A DNA stretch of 64,000 nt from the NCBI GenBank assembly GCA_963682055.1, contig OY821741.1, positions 1,061,501 to 1,125,500 on the forward strand. Direction: 5' to 3'. The notes under the pieces were generated by a model. The model was given only the letters and a program-made list of their open reading frames with translations. It made no database searches and was not told the origin of the DNA. The DNA comes from Primula veris (taxonomy: Eukaryota; Streptophyta; Magnoliopsida; Ericales; Primulaceae). Positions 61,034 to 64,000 of the stretch are shown here, in pieces; position 1 is the stretch's first letter, and the number at the start of each line of letters is the position of its first letter. Made by a program: the position numbers and the translations under genes.

Positions 61034-61459
61034 CTAAACAAAGTTGAAAGTGTCTTCTTGGTCGGGTTCTTCCTCTGGACGAAAACAAGCACAGATAAAA
61101 GGGTTTAACGACTTAAGAAAGAAAAGGGTTTGTTTGGCGTAGTTTGCGAGGGTGTGGAACCAGGGAGAAATGACTAGTAACGGAATATAAACAGTAAAGA
61201 AGTTTTGTGGTGTCAAGAAGACAGAGCAAAGCAACAAGAGAGCAAACGAATACGAAAAATCACTAGGGTGGAAGCGGATTGAGTTGGATATTATAACGTG
61301 GCTCTTTGCGGAAAAAAGGAGACAAAATAACGAAAATGTAAAGAGAATAAAGAAGAATAAAAAAGGTGGTGTGATAAGTTGGATATAATGTGAGTACATT
61401 AAGGCTAAGCAGCATAAGAGTGGAAAAAAAAGCCTAAGATCAACTGTAAAACTCGCCAT
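61034..61459 (-). CDS. Small multi-pass membrane protein of unknown function
   Basis: 141 residues from ATG 61459, with a clean leader (TCTTCTTCTCAACATGG) and a TATA box about 155 bp upstream, so a real gene is likely even though I do not recognise the family. Three hydrophobic stretches are visible: about residues 9-27 (LFFPLLCCLALMYSHYIQL), 31-51 (PPFLFFFILFTFSLFCLLFSA) and 68-98 (SYSFALLLLCSVFLTPQNFFTVYIPLLVISP). An acidic C-terminus (RPEEEPDQEDTFNFV) follows. No catalytic motif, signal-peptide cleavage site or known domain is seen. It could equally be a lineage-specific gene. Confidence 0.6.
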   Translation of the reverse strand: MASFTVDLRLFFPLLCCLALMYSHYIQLITPPFLFFFILFTFSLFCLLFSAKSHVIISNSIRFHPSDFSYSFALLLLCSVFLTPQNFFTVYIPLLVISPWFHTLANYAKQTLFFLKSLNPFICACFRPEEEPDQEDTFNFV

Positions 61460-61611
61460 GTTGAGAAGAAGAGAAACACAAGAATATGAAAGAGATGGTT
61501 ATAGTTAAAAAGGAAATCTAAGTTATGTATATATTTTATAAAAGAGATGAAAGAATAAAAAGCGAGCTATATCAGGGGTGAAGTGAATAATAGCCCAGTG
61601 AAATGGGAGTA

Positions 61612-61618
61612 TTTATAG
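61612..61618 (-). promoter_or_regulatory. TATA box for the small membrane protein gene
   Basis: On the minus strand CTATAAATA lies about 155 bp before ATG 61459. A start about 30 bp downstream would give a 5' UTR of about 120 bp that is CT-rich near the ATG. Confidence 0.55.
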
Positions 61619-62129
61619 AAATATAATGGTACATTGAATAGCATGTCACCTTAAGTGGACCCCCTGACGTTTGTCTATACGTCACCTTATCATCCCAATT
61701 ATAAAACAATTGTTCGTCACTCAATCCTGTTATTCATTAAACAATTTTTGATAGAATTTTATTTAACCTTTTTGATTCGGTAATCAAAAATTCACAAGAA
61801 AAAATGTTCAAGTTATTTATGGGTTTAGGAATTTTAAATTATGAAAACCCAAAAGAATCAAATATATTTCCCATTTTACAAGTACCTAGGTGGAAATATC
61901 CATGATATCGTTACTCACTTTTTAAATAAAATAATTTAGGGACATTGTAAAAACCAGTGTTTTAAACACTAATAAATAATGTTAGTTTAATGAGGTCAAA
62001 AGTTGTAACAAACTTGTTACTAATTCGAAAATTTGTCATTAATATGTCACAAATTGACTAAACTGTCACAAAGATGTTAAAAAAACTGTCGCTATAACTT
62101 GTCACAAAAAAAACTATCGGAAATTATAC

Positions 62130-63490
62130 AGATTTTGAGAAGTAGGTAGAGTCTAAAAACCTAACAAATTAGACGGAATTAATAGGATTATACAATGACT
62201 AAGAGGAATTAGACAATAGACAACCAAATTTCACTTAACATCCCTTTTGGCGCGTTTTAAAACATTGGTAAAAACTAAAACTATGAATACTAAAGAGAAT
62301 TGCAATTAAAATTTAAAATTAAAATTAAAATTTAAAAAAGACTATTAATAAATTCTACTCAATAAGGGGAAGAACAAGAAGATTATTGTGTTTTCTAAAC
62401 TAAGTCGCAAGTAGACGGAAATATCCATGATCATTATTCACTTTTTAACTAAGATAATTCATTGACAATGTAAAACCAACATTCTAAAAGGCGAATCCAG
62501 GCATAAATTAGGCGGAGTCAAGAAACCTAACAATTTAGATAGGATTAAACATAATTAGACGATGATTAAACAGAATTAGGTTATACATGACCAATTAATG
62601 TTTAAAATCCGTATTGTGCGTCGTAAAACATTGGGAAAAACTAAAACTATGAATACTAAATAGAATGGTAGTAACTGAAAGGGAAAAATGATGTTTGATA
62701 CCTTTAGTATTAAATTTTACCAATTTAGTATCATACGAATAACCTTTAAGTTTTACCAATTGAATCATCCGTCTATCAATTTTTGTCCAATCAAGAAACA
62801 TGTATTTAACAAAGTGACAAATTTGTAGTCATGTTATCTCATCTATTACATATTGAGTGCAATTACGTAACCATCCATACAAATAAATCTCCAAATGTGA
62901 GATACAGTGAGTGTAGTTTTGTCTATTTTATGCTGTCGAATCCTTAATATGATCAAAATTAATATATTAGGGATTAAATTGTTAAAACTTAAATTTTAGG
63001 TACTAAATTGGTACGAACTTTTTTCACTAACTAAAATTGAATAAAACTATAATAAATAAAATCTACTCGATAAGGAAAGAAAAGAAGAAGAAGATCACGG
63101 TGTTATCGTGTAATATAATAATATGTTGTTTCTTAAAACTTTTCTCCTAAACTTGTAGTTTTTCAATTAGAACCCTTTATTGTTCAAGGGAATTGTCTCT
63201 CTACACAAATGCCACTAATTCGTCTTAAATTGGTTAAATTGTCATAAAATCGTTATAAAAAATCTCAAATACGGTTAAATATTTTTTTTTTTGTAGTGAA
63301 AATGCGAGTCTAGCCTGAAATTAGGAGGAACGCAGAAAGTAAACGGACCACAAAAACCTAACAAAATATGCATAGTTAACCGGAACAAGACCGTTGTCAG
63401 TTTCCGTTCATAATCCGGCTTTGCGCGTGTTTTTAAATCATTGGTACTTAAAAAATAAAACTATGAATACTAAATAGAATTGTAACTAAA
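62130..63490. repeat. Three diverged copies of one segment upstream of TFB2
   Basis: CCTAACAAATTAG.CGGAATT...TTTAAAACATTGGTAAAAACTAAAACTATGAATACTAAA.AG occurs at about 62158-62300, 62518-62665 and 63356-63490. TCTACTC.ATAAGG.AA...AGAAG follows copy 1 (62355) and precedes copy 3 (63060). Between copies 2 and 3, 62690-63030 has inverted TTTTACCAATTTAGTA ends and resembles a decayed foldback MITE. Confidence 0.7.
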
Positions 63491-63574
63491 ACTTTAAAAT
63501 ATGTGAATATAAATAAAATCTATCTTCCTTAAAAAAAACTCTGTTAAAATCACAGTTTTTTTTATTGTGCAAGA

Positions 63575-63625
63575 GAAATATATATATAGATATATATAGA
63601 TACATATATATAGAGAGAGAGAAAG
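63575..63625 (+). repeat. TA/GATA/GA microsatellite in the TFB2 leader
   Basis: ATATATATATAGATATATATAGATACATATATATAGAGAGAGAGAAAG lies 35-85 bp before the ATG. It is likely in the core promoter or 5' UTR and likely length-polymorphic. Confidence 0.7.
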
Positions 63626-63659
63626 AGATAATATTGAAATAAATAAAATAAAAAATAAA

Positions 63660-63772
63660 ATGCCAGAGGTGAAAATAATAGCAAAGAATTTCATGGAAAT
63701 GGTTTCTTCACTTACTTCTTCAAAACTCAATAAGCTTTATAATAACCCTTTTATTTGTGAAGCTATTCTCAG
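63660..63772 (+). CDS. TFB2: TFIIH subunit TFB2 (p52), first coding exon only
   Basis: TFB2 is the p52 subunit of the TFIIH core; it stimulates the XPB helicase in transcription initiation and nucleotide excision repair in the nucleus. The exon reads MPEVKIIAKNFMEMVSSL...KLNKLYNNPFICEAILR, a close match to the N-terminus of plant TFB2, and ends in phase 2 at AG/GT (63772/63773). The remaining exons lie beyond the right edge; the last 228 bases of the window are intron. Family length is about 450 residues. Confidence 0.9.
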
Positions 63773-64000
63773 GTATTTATTTATTTATTTATTTATATAA
63801 CTACCCTTTTTTTATTATTATTATCTCTCTATGTGTGTATATACATATGCATTTTTAGTTAGATAGGGTTTTGGTGTTTTTTTTTTTTTTTGCAAATTTA
63901 AGTTAATACTCACTTAAGAAAATTGGATATTGGAATACATAGTGAAATAATTAATCCTATTTATATGTGTGTATATGTACAACTTTCCCACTTCTCAATT

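Noticed and set aside
63494..63730. Antisense frame across the TFB2 start
   Set aside because: Produced by the TA/GA microsatellite and the antisense of a conserved exon.

Overview
This is plant nuclear DNA, almost certainly from a flowering plant and probably a eudicot. It has short exons split by AT-rich GT-AG introns. It encodes a chloroplast Mg-chelatase subunit with a transit peptide, an S-protein (self-incompatibility S1) homologue, F-box/FBD proteins and an Agenet protein. It also carries Ty1/copia debris, a Cassandra-type LTR with 5S rRNA-like sequence, and many MITEs. I cannot name the species. Nothing looks bacterial, organellar or viral, and I found no tRNA or rRNA genes and no CRISPR.

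Layout, left: 1-2010 is a near-identical 104-bp satellite array, followed by decayed relatives to about 2830. At 3948-14472 (+) lie 22 exons of a DEAH-box RNA helicase (DEAH9/DHX35 type); its first coding exon is not in the window. 14473-28000 is a rearranged tract. It holds a promoter-like module in several copies, an internally deleted copia element (15369-17850, -), a Cassandra solo LTR (17951-18220), a foldback MITE, a second solo LTR with a perfect target duplication (19463-19781), an intact F-box/FBD gene (20258-21710, +), a relic of the helicase's last exon (22007-22057), and a second F-box/FBD gene broken by one stop codon (25402-26826, +). This order suggests an old tandem duplication of a unit running from the helicase 3' end to an F-box gene.

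Layout, middle: a CoA-type Nudix hydrolase (29409-34369, +), with a second copy of its first exon inside intron 1, converges on the CHLI gene for Mg-chelatase (35646-40418, -). A small relic of the CHLI 3' end lies between them. Then come an S-protein homologue (42096-42503, +), a 96-bp tandem array (42777-43440) and mitochondrial ATP synthase subunit g (44896-46873, +).

Layout, right: 46.9-56.2 kb is gene-poor and rich in MITEs and duplicated repeats, ending in a ~100-bp tandem array (53980-55160). A four-domain Agenet gene follows (56267-57220, +), then a small membrane protein of unknown function (61034-61459, -) and the first coding exon of the TFIIH subunit TFB2/p52 (63660-63772, +), which runs off the right edge.

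The genes are unrelated housekeeping or plant-family genes, each with its own promoter. They do not form a pathway or cluster, and I see no new biological system. The interest is in genome structure: duplicated gene ends and exons, two perfect hairpins in introns, solo LTRs with clear target duplications, and hierarchical tandem repeats. Exon boundaries were set by hand from splice signals, reading frame and remembered family sequence, without transcript data.
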